Assembly (NCBI RefSeq): GCF_019320115.1
Contig: NC_089581.1
Coordinates: 13,301,152-13,365,151 of the forward strand
Source: Miscanthus floridulus
Lineage: Eukaryota > Streptophyta > Magnoliopsida > Poales > Poaceae
Direction of reading: 5' to 3'
DNA length: 64,000 nucleotides
Part shown: piece after piece, positions 10,547-22,892 of the stretch
Numbering within the stretch: position 1 is the first letter of the stretch
Layout: every line of letters starts with the position of its first letter
Program-made: the position numbers and the translations under genes
The notes under the pieces: generated by a model
Database searches by the model: none
The model's input: the letters and a program-made list of their open reading frames with translations, nothing else
Told to the model about the DNA's origin: nothing

Positions 10547-13377
10547 ACTCCTCTAGTGGATCAAGTTGAGTGCTTGATAGTGGATGTACAAATCATATGA
10601 CCAAAGAAAGGAGTATGTTCTCATCGTATTCCCGATGATGCATTCAAATGGAAATATTGTCTTTAGAGACAATTCAAAGGGGATGTAATTAGTCTCGGTA
10701 AAGTTGCTATAACCCTTGAGCATTCAATTATAAATGTATTATATGTTTATTCATTGAGTTACAATTTGTTGTCTGTTTCTCAATTATGTGAGATGGAAAA
10801 CAATTATCTCTTTTCGGATAAGGGTGTGAAAATTTTTAGAAGGGAGGATTCCTCTATTGTCTTTATGGGTCAATTAAAGAACAAGCTTTACTTAGTTAAT
10901 TTCAACAAAAGTAAAGTAAGCTTGAGACTTCTTTAGTGGCAAATTGAGCATGGGTTGGCTTTGGCATCATCGACTAGCCCATGTTGTGATGAGGAACTTG
11001 GCTAAACTTCTAAAAGATGAACACATCCTTGGGCTAACAAATGTTCACTTTAAGAAAGATAGGATATGTAGCGCTTGTCAAGCTAGAAAGCAAGTTGGCG
11101 TACCTCATCCACCAAAGAGCATTATGACCACGACGCAACCATTGGAGCTCATACACATGGATCTCTTTAGACCGGTTGCCTACCTAAGTATTAGGGATAA
11201 CAAATATGGTTTTGTTATTGTTGATGATTATTCCCGTTTCACTTGGGTATTTTTCTTGTTTGATAAGTGTTAAGTTAGAGACAAAGTGAAGACTTTTGTT
11301 AGAAGAGCTCAAAAGGAGTTCGGTCTCCCCATCAAGAAAATGAGAAGCGACAATAGGACCGAATTCAAGAATACCCAAGTTGAGGATCCACCATGTGAAG
11401 AAATCAAGCAATTGGCTATTGGTGATATTAGACCATAAGAAGATGAATTCACCAAAGTTGTGGTTCCTCAAGCTGTCGATGAACAAATTTCTACTGACAT
11501 ACCTAATGCTGAGGGGGAGCCACCCCTGCTATTCTGCTAACATACCTAATGCTGAGGGGGAGCCACCCCCTACTGCAAATCAGCAGAGCGGTAGTGCCGC
11601 ACTCCCTCTGACAACAGTAGCAAGTCCAACTTCGATTCAAGGATAGAACCTATGACCTATATTCGAGCAAGAAGATAATGAAGATCTAGAAAATGGACAA
11701 GAGACCATTGATTATCCAAGGCTAAGGCAAACAATACAATGTGATCATCCTGTTGACAACATCCTTGGGAGTCTTTGAAAGGGGATAACAACTCATTCAC
11801 ATTTAACAAACTTTTGCCAATATTACTCGTTTGTTTCCTCTTTGGAACCTCTTAAGTTTGAGCAATCACTTGGAGACCTAGATTGGGTGATGGCCATGCA
11901 AGAAGAGCTCAATAACTTCGAAAGAAACCAAGTGTGGACTTTAGTGGAGAGACCCAACACCAATATTATTGGCACCAAGTGGGTCTTCCGCAACAAGTAA
12001 GATGAGAATGGCGTGGTGACAAGAAACAAGGCAAGATTGGCTGCTCAAGGTTTCACTCAAGTAGAGGGCTTAGACTTTGAGGAAACATATGCACCGGTGG
12101 AAAGACTTGAAGCAATCTGAATGCTTTTAGCCTATGTCGCTCATCACAATTTCAAGCTATATCAAATGGATGTGAAGAGTGCATTCCTTAACGGCCCCAT
12201 TCAAGAACTTGTCTATGTTGAGCAACCATCAGGTTTTGAAGATCCCAAGTTCCCCAACCATGTCAATAAACTCCAAAAGATGCTCTATGGGCTTAGGCAA
12301 GCACCAAGAGCTTAGTATGAATGTCTTAAGGAATTCTTGCTTAAACAAGGCTTTGAAATAGGTAAAGCTGACCCTATCCTTTTCACTCACAAAGTTAGGA
12401 AAGATATATTTGTGTGCCAAATATATATCGATGACATAATATTTGGTAGTACTAATCATTCTTTTTGTGAGGAATTTAGTAGGATCATGACCAAGAGATT
12501 TAAGATGTCCATGATGGGTGAATTGAAGTTCTTCCTTAGATTTCAAATCAAGCAAGTGAAGGATGGAACTTTCATTAGCCAAATGAAGTACACCCATGAT
12601 ATGCTCAAGAAGTTTGACATGGTGAATGCCAAGCCTATCAAAACTTCCATGCCAATCAATGGACATCTTGATCTCAACATTGATGGGAAAGCCATGGATA
12701 CCAAGGTATATCGTTCTATGATCGATTCTCTACTTTATTTGTGCGCATCTAGGCCCGATATTATGCTTAGTGTGTGCATGTGTGCTAGATTTCAAGCTAA
12801 CCCTAAAGAGTGTCACTTAGTGGCCATTAAGAGAATCTTGAGATATCTAGTACACACTCCTAACCTTGGCTTGTGGTATCCTAAGGGCTCTAAGTTTGAT
12901 CTACTTGGGTATTCGGATTCCGATTACGCCAGTTGCAAAGTAGATCAAAAAAGCACTTCAGGGACATGTTAATTCCTTAGACAATCCCTAGTATCTTAGA
13001 GTTCTAAAAAGCAAAATTGTGTAGCCCTTTCCACTGCCAAGGCTGAGTATGTTGTAGCCAGTGCATGTTGTGCTCAACTACTTTGGATGAGGCAAACCCT
13101 TTAAGATTTCAGATGTTATTTTACCAAAATCCCATTATTATGTGACAATGAGAGTTCCACTAAGCTTGCAAACAATCCCGTAAGTCACTCTAGAACCAAA
13201 CACATAGACATCCGTCATCATTTCTTGAGAGATCACAAAACCAAAGGAGATATCGAAATTCACCATGTGAGCACCAAAAAGGAACTAGCCGATATCTTCA
13301 CAAAGCCCCTCGATGAGTCAAGGTTTTGTGCTTTACGTAGTAAGCTAAATATACTTGATTCTCATAACATGGTTTAT
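10547..13377 (+). pseudogene. Copia-1 pol, disrupted
   Basis: Domains appear in copia order. The aspartic protease has DSGCTNHM (about 10575). The integrase zinc region has HHRLAH and CSAC (10944-11090). Part of the integrase core follows, with DDYSRFTWVFFL (about 11222). A deletion near 11380 then removes the rest of the core, including the last acidic residue. RVT_2 reverse transcriptase (11880-12650) keeps [11 protein letters not shown] and YIDDIIFG (about 12424). RNase H (12890-13345) keeps YSDSDYA. In-frame stops of all kinds interrupt it, for example near 11272, 11998, 12118, 12313, 12970 and 13101. A 43-bp-period duplication sits at 11497-11569, in the non-conserved linker. It is non-functional. 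Confidence 0.85.
11497..11569 (+). repeat. Short tandem duplication in Copia-1 pol linker
   Basis: A 30-base tract beginning 'acatacctaatgctgagg' occurs at 11497-11526 and again at 11540-11569 (period 43). It is identical over the tract. Confidence 0.85.
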
Positions 13378-14100
13378 AGTTTAGCATGCCTCTATTTGAT
13401 AAACTAGTATCTAGGCAAAAGAGTTGAAAATTTTCATATTGTGCATAAAAATGATTTATAAAAGATAACTTATGTATCATGATCATGGTCTGTACTAATT
13501 ATTTGTTTCTGGTCATGGTATATAGGTGACATGTGTCCATATATAATACAGAGAGAGTCATATAGATTATAGCTAACTCCCACTGTTTTGGGGAGTGTGG
13601 TAGTGCCGCGCCTGCCATGCGGCAGTGCCACACTTTGAATCTAAATTGAGATTTGGTCCAAATAGTTTTACTGTAGGGCCCATTTATTCTTCCTCTTATC
13701 CTCAGGACCACAATAACTTCCTTCCCTCTCTCTCTCTCTCTCTTTCCCTCAACACCGATGCCCACGCCTCTCTCTCCTCTCGTGCCCATGCCGTTGCCGT
13801 CGCTTGGCCACGTGTTGCCAATCTCTAGCACTGCCACGGTAGCTGCCAGCTCTCCCTCAATGATGCTAACGGCTGCTACTACCCCTAGCCCAAGCAGTTT
13901 CTTCCCTCTCCTCTCCTATCCTTGGTTAAGAAGATGGAGCATTGAGATAATGACCGAAGGGGAAAAATGAAGATGAATGAGCAAAGAGCAAGGATCCACC
14001 TCGCCAACAGCAGTAGGCAGTAGTGCAGCTCCAAGGGGACTTGGTGACAAGTGAAGGCATGAGCAAAACATTGAAGATGAGGAGAGGCTAGAGACGATAG
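13378..14100 (+). other. Copia-1 internal region between pol and ORF3
   Basis: Mostly non-coding, with a (CT)n microsatellite at about 13725-13745. The corresponding 1.5 kb spacer exists in Copia-2. Confidence 0.5.
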
Positions 14101-15540
14101 GTTGTACCACTGATGCCATTCCTGACACCCCACAACATCTTTCTGAGTTTGATGGTAGATACATGAGAGATTTTAAGGGTGAGATCATCATGAGACCTCC
14201 AGATGACTCTCACCAACATATAGTTGTCAACTATTCCAAGAGTTGGAAGCTAGTGGAAGAGTCAAGGGAGATCAATCCCTATGCAGTGTACAAAGATTTG
14301 GGCATTGATTATAGATTCTGGAATGAGTTTCATTCTAACTTTTATGCCACTGCCATTCTTACATCCAAGAAAACCAAGATCATTAAGATACAGTATATTG
14401 ATTAGGATGAGATGTAGGAGAAGGAGCCTAAGTTTGACAACATGATCAAAAATTGTGATAGGTTCTAGCTTTTAGACATTATGGGTTTCTAGTATAACTA
14501 GAATGAGGAAGTCCTTGCATAGTTTCATGCCACATACTTCTATGACCAGACCTCTGATGAGATTCACTAGATGAGTGATGGTCGGCACTATCGAGTCGAC
14601 TTTATCACTTTCAGCCAAATTCTTAGCTTTGGGGAGGAGCACAGAGGTTACACTTACATTCATGATGGGCCTCGAGCTGAGATCTATGACATCAGTTAAT
14701 GTGGAGAGATAGAAGGATTGCAGATGGCAAGAGGAGTGGTCTACATAGCTTCTATTACATCCTCAACAACCTCATCGGAACACCATCAACCCAAAGGATG
14801 GAGCAGCCTCAGATATCAATGGCTATGTGAGAAATGTGTTGGCTACATTCGCTCTAGGTGGGGACAAGTTCAATGTCCCTAGATTCATGTGGACTAAATT
14901 GAGATTTACCATGGAGGATAGGAGGAGGGGTCTACCCTATGCCCCTATCTCATGTTCATGATTGAGAGAGTCACTAGATTTTATTTTCTGAAGGGTGGGA
15001 TGCACAATGTCTACAAAATTGAGAAGACTCAGTCTATTGTAGCTACTCAGGGAGCGGGGAGCTCTCATACTCATGTAGATATCCCTAAATCTCCCCGCTC
15101 TAGGTCTCACAGTGGAGGCAAGATGAAGAAGTTTGGCAACTGGTTGAAGGCAATCTTTAGAAAGTGCACCTATACAGCTGACAGAGCATATGAGACATAG
15201 CTTGAGCAACATCAATAGCATGGACAAGACCTTCCACCATTTCCTCCTATTCCACCTCCTCCATAGTATGACCTTTCGAGTCTCTCCGACATAGATTCAG
15301 ATGATGAGGAGAAGTAGCAGGGATGAGTAGCAGATTAGGATGAGACCCTAGAGGTATACCATGAGAGACAGGAGCCATGGTTTTCCACTCGTTCCACTTG
15401 CTACACTGCCACCACTCACCATCTGGGCCATGCATGTATTGACTTCGACGATGATGATTGTGATGGTGGTGCCAGGACTGCTACAGGAGGTAATGATATT
15501 GATTGGACTAACATCTAGGGAGATGATGAGTAGGTGTTGA
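14101..15540 (+). pseudogene. Copia-1 third ORF (env-position region), disrupted
   Basis: Downstream of pol, 14103-14690 reads as protein-like sequence (for example YSKSWKLVEESREINPYAVY) with TAG at 14403, 14415, 14466, 14490, 14499, 14520 and 14571. Frameshifts occur near 14690 and 14940, after which coding-like sequence continues to about 15195 (ERVTRFYFLKGGMHNVYK). More TAG codons plus a TGA follow to 15531. It sits where Sireviruses carry an envelope-like ORF and ends just before a purine tract, like the third frame of Copia-2. The protein function is unknown; no signal peptide or membrane segment is evident. Confidence 0.6.
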
Positions 15541-15652
15541 TCTTTCTTCTTTTCCTCTCTTTTTGGTGCTTTATGTCAAAGGGGGAGAAAATTAGAGGGG
15601 TAACAACTTTTCGCAACAGCTACGCTTCATGTCCTATTCGATGAGTGTTAGT

Positions 15653-18600
15653 TGTCACAGAACCGACCAATTTATAAGAGCACAAGTATAAAAACAATCG
15701 CCGAAATGATCAAATTCTTGAACTTGAGCCCATATAAACCCGGCAGTCAACTGAAATCTCGAAGGATTTCAAACCAACTTGCATACAACCAAGATCATAG
15801 TAATTCAACATAACATATCGTATGTTACAACATTTCACAGATGCTCGCAAATAGGTTACATCATCACAGAGTCATCGTTATTACAAAACAGGTCTTGTAA
15901 TCATGCGGAAGCAAATAGTTTAACTCACACACCCGAGTTCAAATACACATACTGGTTCACTGATCACAGCGTGCAAAAGCATTCAAATAAGAGAACAGAG
16001 ATCATGCCCATGATCTAGTCTTCGTCACCCGCCGGGTGGAGACAATACTTACAAAATCCCTGATATAGAAGGTCATCTGCAACAAGAGGGAATAAACCCT
16101 GAGTATGGGAATGTACTCAGCTAGACTTACCCGTCGAAAACCAAACAAATGACATCAAGGATTATGCATAGCATAATGTAGTGGAGCTGGCTGACACTTT
16201 CTTTTTGCAGAAAAGCATAAGTAGTATGATCAACTCTTATCCTGACTAGCAGTGACTTTTTAGCCATTAACCTATCATCTACATTAGCACCTATACTAAG
16301 CAATCATTTTATTAGGGTGCAAACATTAATAACCATATCAGGTATTCATTGTGGCAATTTTATCATCATCATCCATTTAACCATATCATTAAATTAATTG
16401 AATCTACGTTGCCGCTGCTCAGTCAAGTTCTCACTATCCGGGAGAGACGGCAATTTGAATCGATTCCTATCCAGCTGGAGGGGTATTCCTAAACACAAAC
16501 CCTGCTTCCCCCATCAGGGTCGCAACAAGTCACCGTTGGTACAATTCAGAAGTTGCGAGTCTAAATAGTGCCGCAAAATCAGAGAACCACTCTGCCATGA
16601 GTGCTCGGTGACTTAACCCGCCCTTGGGCTTACGCCAATGGTTCCCTGCACATCCTTACTTCCATCCAGATTGCAGACCCCTGCTCGCATCCCTAGCCTG
16701 AACCGAGCTACTAGGCTTTGTGGTTGGAACGACTTATCTGGCCAGCTAAGTGTTAGGCTGCATTCAACATGACATGAGGACATACAGTGTATCGGTCCTT
16801 AAATGACTCAGATGGAGTCACTATGTCCAAACCTACACAAGACCCTGCCCGGTCTTAATTCATTATTCACATGGTTCTTTTTCATGATAGCAAATATAGC
16901 CAACCGTGATCCACCTCTTCCTAAAGCTCATAGGTGACAGGAAATCACCTGACTTCTACCGCACTAAGCATGGCTAAGCATTTAACCCGTCCTAAACTTA
17001 AATAGGATTCCAGTGCGATATCTGGACAAGGAAGGATATATAATGCAGCAACTGGTTCCAACCAATTCCTATACTTAATGCATCATCAACAATAAAAGAT
17101 ACTCAATGTATTCGTAAAAACATGGGAGGCTTAATATGCTCCGGGGCTTGTCTTTTAGGAACGAGGAAGGCTGGTGGTTAGGGCACTCGGGCAATTCCTC
17201 CGCGGCGACTGCTTTGTCGGCTTCCTGCACCTCGGGCTCCTTCTCCTAGTTGGCTCCCTCAAACTCCAGCAATGTCACTCCCTCCGGCACACCTATTGCA
17301 TGAATGCGCAAGATAAATATCATGGATGCACATGAACGAATGTCAGGGATGCTCGGGGAATGCGCATATTCGCTGTAGTTTGCATATTCCAATTTAAGCC
17401 CTATTCAAATCACTTTACTTACCAAGTTTATACAACCTAATGTATAATTGCTCGTCTTCAGTTAATGACCTAGCACCTGCACCTAAGCATATTCTCAAGT
17501 TAGGCTAACCCCTAAACAATCAACGAGAACATAGCACAAGCATGCACTCAAGCATTTGTATTTCAACAAAATGGAGACTATATAGTGGTATAGTAAACTA
17601 GCCATAACTAGAGATTTATAATTCCAAATGACATGCAATAAGACAATCTGGAAAGCTTATAAAATTATCTACGATTCATTTTCAGACCTCAAAGCATGAT
17701 TCAAACCTTTATCAGGATGAATTCATCGATCAACAGAACTCTATCCTCACAAGGCAGAGAGTAAGCAAAAACTGGAACCTAACTTTAAATAGCTGTAGTT
17801 TCTAAACTATTGGGCCAATTGCCCTCAAATTTTGACAGGAGCTAGATACATAAAGTATCTACAACTCTTGTATTCATCTTATTCACAGAAAACCAAAATA
17901 TCATGGGGAACTTTCTAAAGTCCCCAGATCTGTCCAGAGGGACATAATACAAACGAATAATTAATAACTTAAGATGTAAACATATAATTGGACAAAACTA
18001 AAGCTACTCATATGTCACCCATATCACAAGGACACCAGAAAGTAGGGTGTTCATCACCAAAACATTTCCTCTAATACCTTTCTTAATTTATTTAAATAAT
18101 TAGAGGAAATAGTAAACATATATGAAAACTACACCATTAAATCTACGAAAATTACAGTAGACACTACATGCCCTAAGTAGACTACCATAAAAATTTCACA
18201 CCATTTTAGTAAGTATAACAACCTACACAAAATTAGTAAGGCAGAATGGCTTAAAATGGCATAATTAGGAAACCTTAGTGAAAAGTGTCAAGCAACAGAT
18301 TTCATATTTTTCCTAGCATCCATAAGGTACCAAGATACTACCTACCAAGTTTCATGGCCATAGGATTCATAGATAATTTACAAAAATTCACACAAGTATC
18401 CACCAATGACAAAAGGAAAATCTATAACTCAAAAACTACACATGCAATGTCTCTCAAATTTTAACCAGAGCTTCTACTAAGCAATACTAGCTTACCCACA
18501 AAATTTCATAATTTTTGGATCATAGAAACTCAAGTTATGATTTAAACAAGTTTGCATGCATTCAAAAACACTTTTCAAGTTCCTATTTAATTCATTCAAA

Positions 18601-20405
18601 ACTTCTACATAAAGTGCTCAAGACATATTTTTCTTAAATACTAGACCTAACTGTGAGTCTAACAAAATTGGAAGTACTCAATTTGGATCTACCAATTTGG
18701 AGTTACAAAATTTACAAAACAGCACTAAAAACTGGAATTTTTGAACTATCTTCTCAAACTTAGTCACTGACGTGGGGGACCCGGTTGTCAGCCGGACCCA
18801 CCGGTCAACGAGACGAAACATAGGAGGCGGCATTTGATGGCGCGGCGGTGGTCTTGCTCGCCGACGGCGAGGACTCCAGCGACACCACGACTACCTACAT
18901 GATCTACGTGAGGAGAGGAACCGATTGGTGCTACTAGCTAGAACTACGACCTAGCAGAGGGAGCTTGTCACCGGTGATGGCGGCACGGCAAAGCTCCAGC
19001 GCGAGCTGCCGGCGACGACAAGCCACGGCTGGCTCAACCGAGCACGGCATGAGCTATAGGAGGTCACCACAGTGCTATCCCAGCAAAGAGAAGAGGAGGG
19101 GAGGGTTCCTAGCTACCCCGACCATGGCGGCCTCAACTCCGATGAGGGCACGCTCATGGCGGCGATGGCTGGAATGGTGAATGCGCTCTTACCAATGCTC
19201 AAACAGCTTGGCTAAGTGGTGGAGAATGGAGAGGCGAACACGGCGGAGCCACAAACGAGCTGGCCGACGCGTTTTTGCGATGGTGCGTGAGCTAGGCGAT
19301 GGTGAAGCAGGAGCGGCAATGGTGGAGCGGCTGCTTGCTGGCTGTGCTTGCTGTGGTGAGCGGAGAAATGAAAAATGGGATGGTGAGTAGGTCAGGCAGG
19401 CGCGTGGGGGTGTGCACATCGTGGCCGGCCATGCCAGGACGCCCGCGGCGCGTGGCAGCGCGCTCAGGCGACCGGCGATGGGTGGCGCCACACGGTAGTG
19501 ATTTTCTAAAATCGAGCAATCACTGTAGCACACCTCAAACTCTGATTCAGTTAACGTTCGACTCCTGATAGCGAAGATTGATAGCATTTGATTTCTCAAT
19601 TTGTGGCGAATCAGTGGAAACAATGTACATGAAAGTTGTAGAGTTATAGTAGGGCTACAACTTTGGTTTAGAAATCAACAGCCAGTTCTCCATGGATCAA
19701 GAGTTATATCAAGCCAAAGTTGGCCCATTTAAATTGAAATTGCATTTAGGACTTAGAAAAATTTTCAAGTGTTGAATCAGCTTTCAATTCTGACTTGTGG
19801 GTCCTTTTTGAACATGTTGTGCACATTTTCATGACTTGGCTTCTAAACAAAGTTTGTTCCTTATAAAATTTGCTACAACTTTGTTTTAGGTTGCTTAGAC
19901 ATGCAAACATCCTAAGCTACACTTTTTAAATAGTCAAACCAAAGGGTTTAGGGGTCAAATTTGGTCAAACCATGACTTGGGAACCTAATTAGTCAAAGTG
20001 ATCAACATGAACAATGTTCCAAAAGACATTCTATGTGTAACTAAGTCACTTACAAGAGTTTTTAGCCACACCATACATTGGTCATACAAGAGTCAAGCAA
20101 GGTATGTACTGAAACAATGAAAAACACATGAAATGTTACAACTGTTTCATAGTCATGTTTCACTTGTTTCCTAATCTTGTTGCATAGTACTAACTAACTT
20201 TGTTTCACTAAGTGAGTGGCACATGTTGCACTTAAGTGTTGCACACTTTACATTTCATAAAGGAAACAACACACAAGAAACATAACGATACGTTGCAATG
20301 TTTCAAAGACATGTTTCATGTGATATAAGCTTGTGAATGAATGAATGATGCTCATGTTCATGAAATGCAGTGCAAATGTGAAAGCTAAACGCCTGGGGTG
20401 TTACA
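15653..20405 (-). repeat. 3' LTR of a chromovirus-type Ty3/gypsy element (minus strand)
   Basis: Read on the minus strand it starts TGTAACACCCCAGGCG and ends TCTGTGACA, so both termini fit TG...CA. It is preceded on that strand by the purine tract 'ttataagggggagggt' directly after pol. The length of 4753 bp is long but within the range of Tekay/Del-type elements. Short frames inside (18965-19570) are GC-rich accidents. No second LTR is present to confirm the outer edge at 15653; the partner would lie in or beyond the assembly gap. Confidence 0.75.
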
Positions 20406-22892
20406 ACCCTCCCCCTTATAAAAATCTTGTCCTGAGATTTGAAAAGCGTACCATTGTTGATAGAATTCCTTATAACCATCTCTCAAATAATCTTCCCTTT
20501 CCCACGTTGCATCGCGTTCACTACCCTGATTACTCCATATGACTTTGTAGAACTTGACCACCCGACTCCGAGTCACTCGCTCACGAGTGTCAATCACTCG
20601 AACTGGCTTTTCTTCAAAGGTCAAATCAGATTTTAACTCGATATCCCCTAATGGAACTCTCTCTTCAGGGACGCGAAGACATTTCTTCAATTGAGATACA
20701 TGAAAGACATTGAAGATAGCACTCATCTCAGGAGGTAATTGAACCTTGTACGCCACTTTACCACTTTGTCCAATGATTTCAAACGGACCAACATATCTCG
20801 GCGCAAGCTTTCGCTTCACACCAAAGCGTTGGACACTTTTCATAGATGAGACTTTTAGATAAATGAAGTCTCCAACTTTGAACTCAATAGGTTTTCTACG
20901 TCGATCAGCATAACTTTTCTACCTAGCTTGAGCTGTGGCCATGTGGGTTTGGATAGTACGGACTTGTTCCTCGGCTTCTTGAACAAAATCAATTCCATAA
21001 TATCTCCTTTCATTGGCTTCTACCCAGTTCAACGGGGATCTACACTTCCGGCCATACAAAGCTTCAAACGGTGCCATCTTTATGCTCTCTTAATAACTAT
21101 TATTGTACGAGAATTCAGCTAGGGGTAACCATTTTTCCCATGAGCCCTTAGCCGAGATGACACATACTCTCAACATATCTTCTAAGATTTGATTCACTCG
21201 TTCAATTTACCCATTGGTTTGCGGATGATAGGCAGAACTTCTTACTAGCTTAGTTCCTAATAATCTATGCAAATGCTCCCAAAAGTGAGTACTGAACTGT
21301 GGTCCTCTATCCGAGACAATAGTACGAGGGATCCCATGCAGTCGAACTATCTGATTGAAGTACAACTCCGCATAGTCGGTTGGACGAAAGTCTATGCGGA
21401 CAGGAATAAAGTGTGCTGACTTGGCCAGTCGGTCCACAATCACCCAAATGGAGTTAAAATTCCTCTGAGTAGTAGGGAGTCCAACTATAAAATCCATACT
21501 TATCTCTTCCCATTTCCAACCTAGAATAGAGAGTGGCTGAAGTAATCCAGCTTTCATGTGCATAGCCTTGACCCGACAACAAGTGTCACACCTAGCCACA
21601 TAAGCGGCTATCTCTTTCTTCATTTTGGTCCACCAAAATCGAGGCTTTAAATCATGATACATTTTACTACTACCAAGATGAATAGATAGTTTAGAGGAAT
21701 GAGCTTCGGATATGATTTGATTTCTAAGCTCTCTATCCTTCGGAACTACTAGCCTATCCTTGAACCATAACACGCCTTCCTCATCTACTCGAAAATGTTT
21801 GGTTTCTTGCTCTTTCATCTTGTGCTTGATGTGAAACACACCAGCATCTGTCTTCTGTAGCTTGATAATTCAACTCTGTAGAGTACAACTAATAGTGATG
21901 TTGTGAAGGACTACAGGATGAAGGAGCTTTGACAAATGGACATCACTCTCAATCAATGAGTGGCAATGAGACTTTCTGCTTAAGGCATCCGCGACGACAT
22001 TTGCCTTGCCAGGGTGATAGTGCACTTGGAGGTTATAATCCTTGATCAACTCGAGCCATCTTCTCTGATGCATATTTAACTCTAGTTGAGTGAAGATGTA
22101 CTTGAGACTTTTATGATCAGTGTAGATGTTGCACACATTGCCAAGTAGATAATGTCTCTAGGCCTTCAAAGCATGAACAACTACAGCGAGTTCTAAGTCA
22201 TGCGTTGGATAATTCACTTCATGCTTCTAAAGTTGGCGAGAGGTATAAGCAATGACTCTACCCTCTTGCATAAGAACACCTCCTAACCCAATACCTGATG
22301 CATCACAAAACACATCAAAAGGTTTCTCGATATCCGGTTGTGCCAAAACCGGAGCCGATGTTAGAAGAGTTCACAGGGTATGGAAAGCCGCATCACACTC
22401 AGGAGTCCCGACAAACTTCATGTCTTTTTGCAGCAACTGAGTCATAGGCTTGGCTATTTTAGAGAAATCCGGGATGAAGCGACAATAATAGCCAGCCAAC
22501 CCCAGAAAACTCCGAACCTCATGCACCGAGATTGGAGCTTTCCAGTTCAATACTTCTTGCACCTTGGTGGGATCGACCATAATTCCACCATCGGACAACA
22601 CGTGTCCAAGAAAAGGTACCTCACGAAGCCAAAATTCACATTTGCTGAACTTTGCATACAGCTGGTGCTCCCGCAATCTAGTGAGAACCACCCATAAATG
22701 TTCCACATGATCTTCTTCATTCTCAGAATAGACTAGGATATCATCTATAAATACCACCACAAATTTGTCCAACTCAGGCATAAACACTGAATTCATCAGA
22801 TACATAAAATGTGCGGAGGCATTGGTCAATCCAAAAGACATAACCAGGTACTCATATAGACCATATCTTATAGAGAATGCGGTTTTTGGGAC
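20406..22892 (-). pseudogene. Gypsy pol, C-terminal portion (RT end, RNase H, integrase, chromodomain)
   Basis: Reading on the minus strand from 22892: the second half of reverse transcriptase with [19 protein letters not shown] (about 22730-22790), connection and RNase H ([11 protein letters not shown], about 22110), and the integrase zinc finger and core (HLGSSKMYHDL, CDTC, MDFIVGLP, IVSDRGPQF; 21840-21207). An in-frame TAA near 21205 lies directly before the catalytic Glu region. The C-terminal chromodomain follows (VKFYKVIWSNQGSERDATWEREDYL; 20560-20500 region). The frame runs through the purine tract into the LTR. The chromodomain identifies a chromovirus (Tekay-like). It is continuous with 36143-37032 once Copia-2 is removed. 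Confidence 0.87.
22888..22892. repeat. Copia-2 target-site duplication, left copy
   Basis: GGGAC directly before the 5' LTR, matching GGGAC at 36143-36147 directly after the 3' LTR. Confidence 0.9.

Larger units (their letters stand above)
4895..15652 (+). mobile_element. Copia-1, old Sirevirus-like Ty1/copia element, 3' truncated
   Basis: The order on the plus strand is LTR (about 4895-6570), Met-tRNA primer site (6583), gag (6629-10546), pol (10547-13377) and a third coding-like region (about 14100-15540), followed by a purine tract near 15577. Every coding region has multiple stops of all three types plus frameshifts and deletions. The element is cut at 15652 by the gypsy LTR and its own 3' LTR is not seen. 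Long Gag with coiled-coil content and a third ORF after pol are Sirevirus traits. The exact LTR start is uncertain; TGTTGATAATAACC at 4895 is a candidate. Confidence 0.75.

Noticed and set aside
18965..19623. Overlapping frames within the gypsy LTR
   Set aside because: GC-rich, open on both strands, no domain; they lie wholly inside an LTR.
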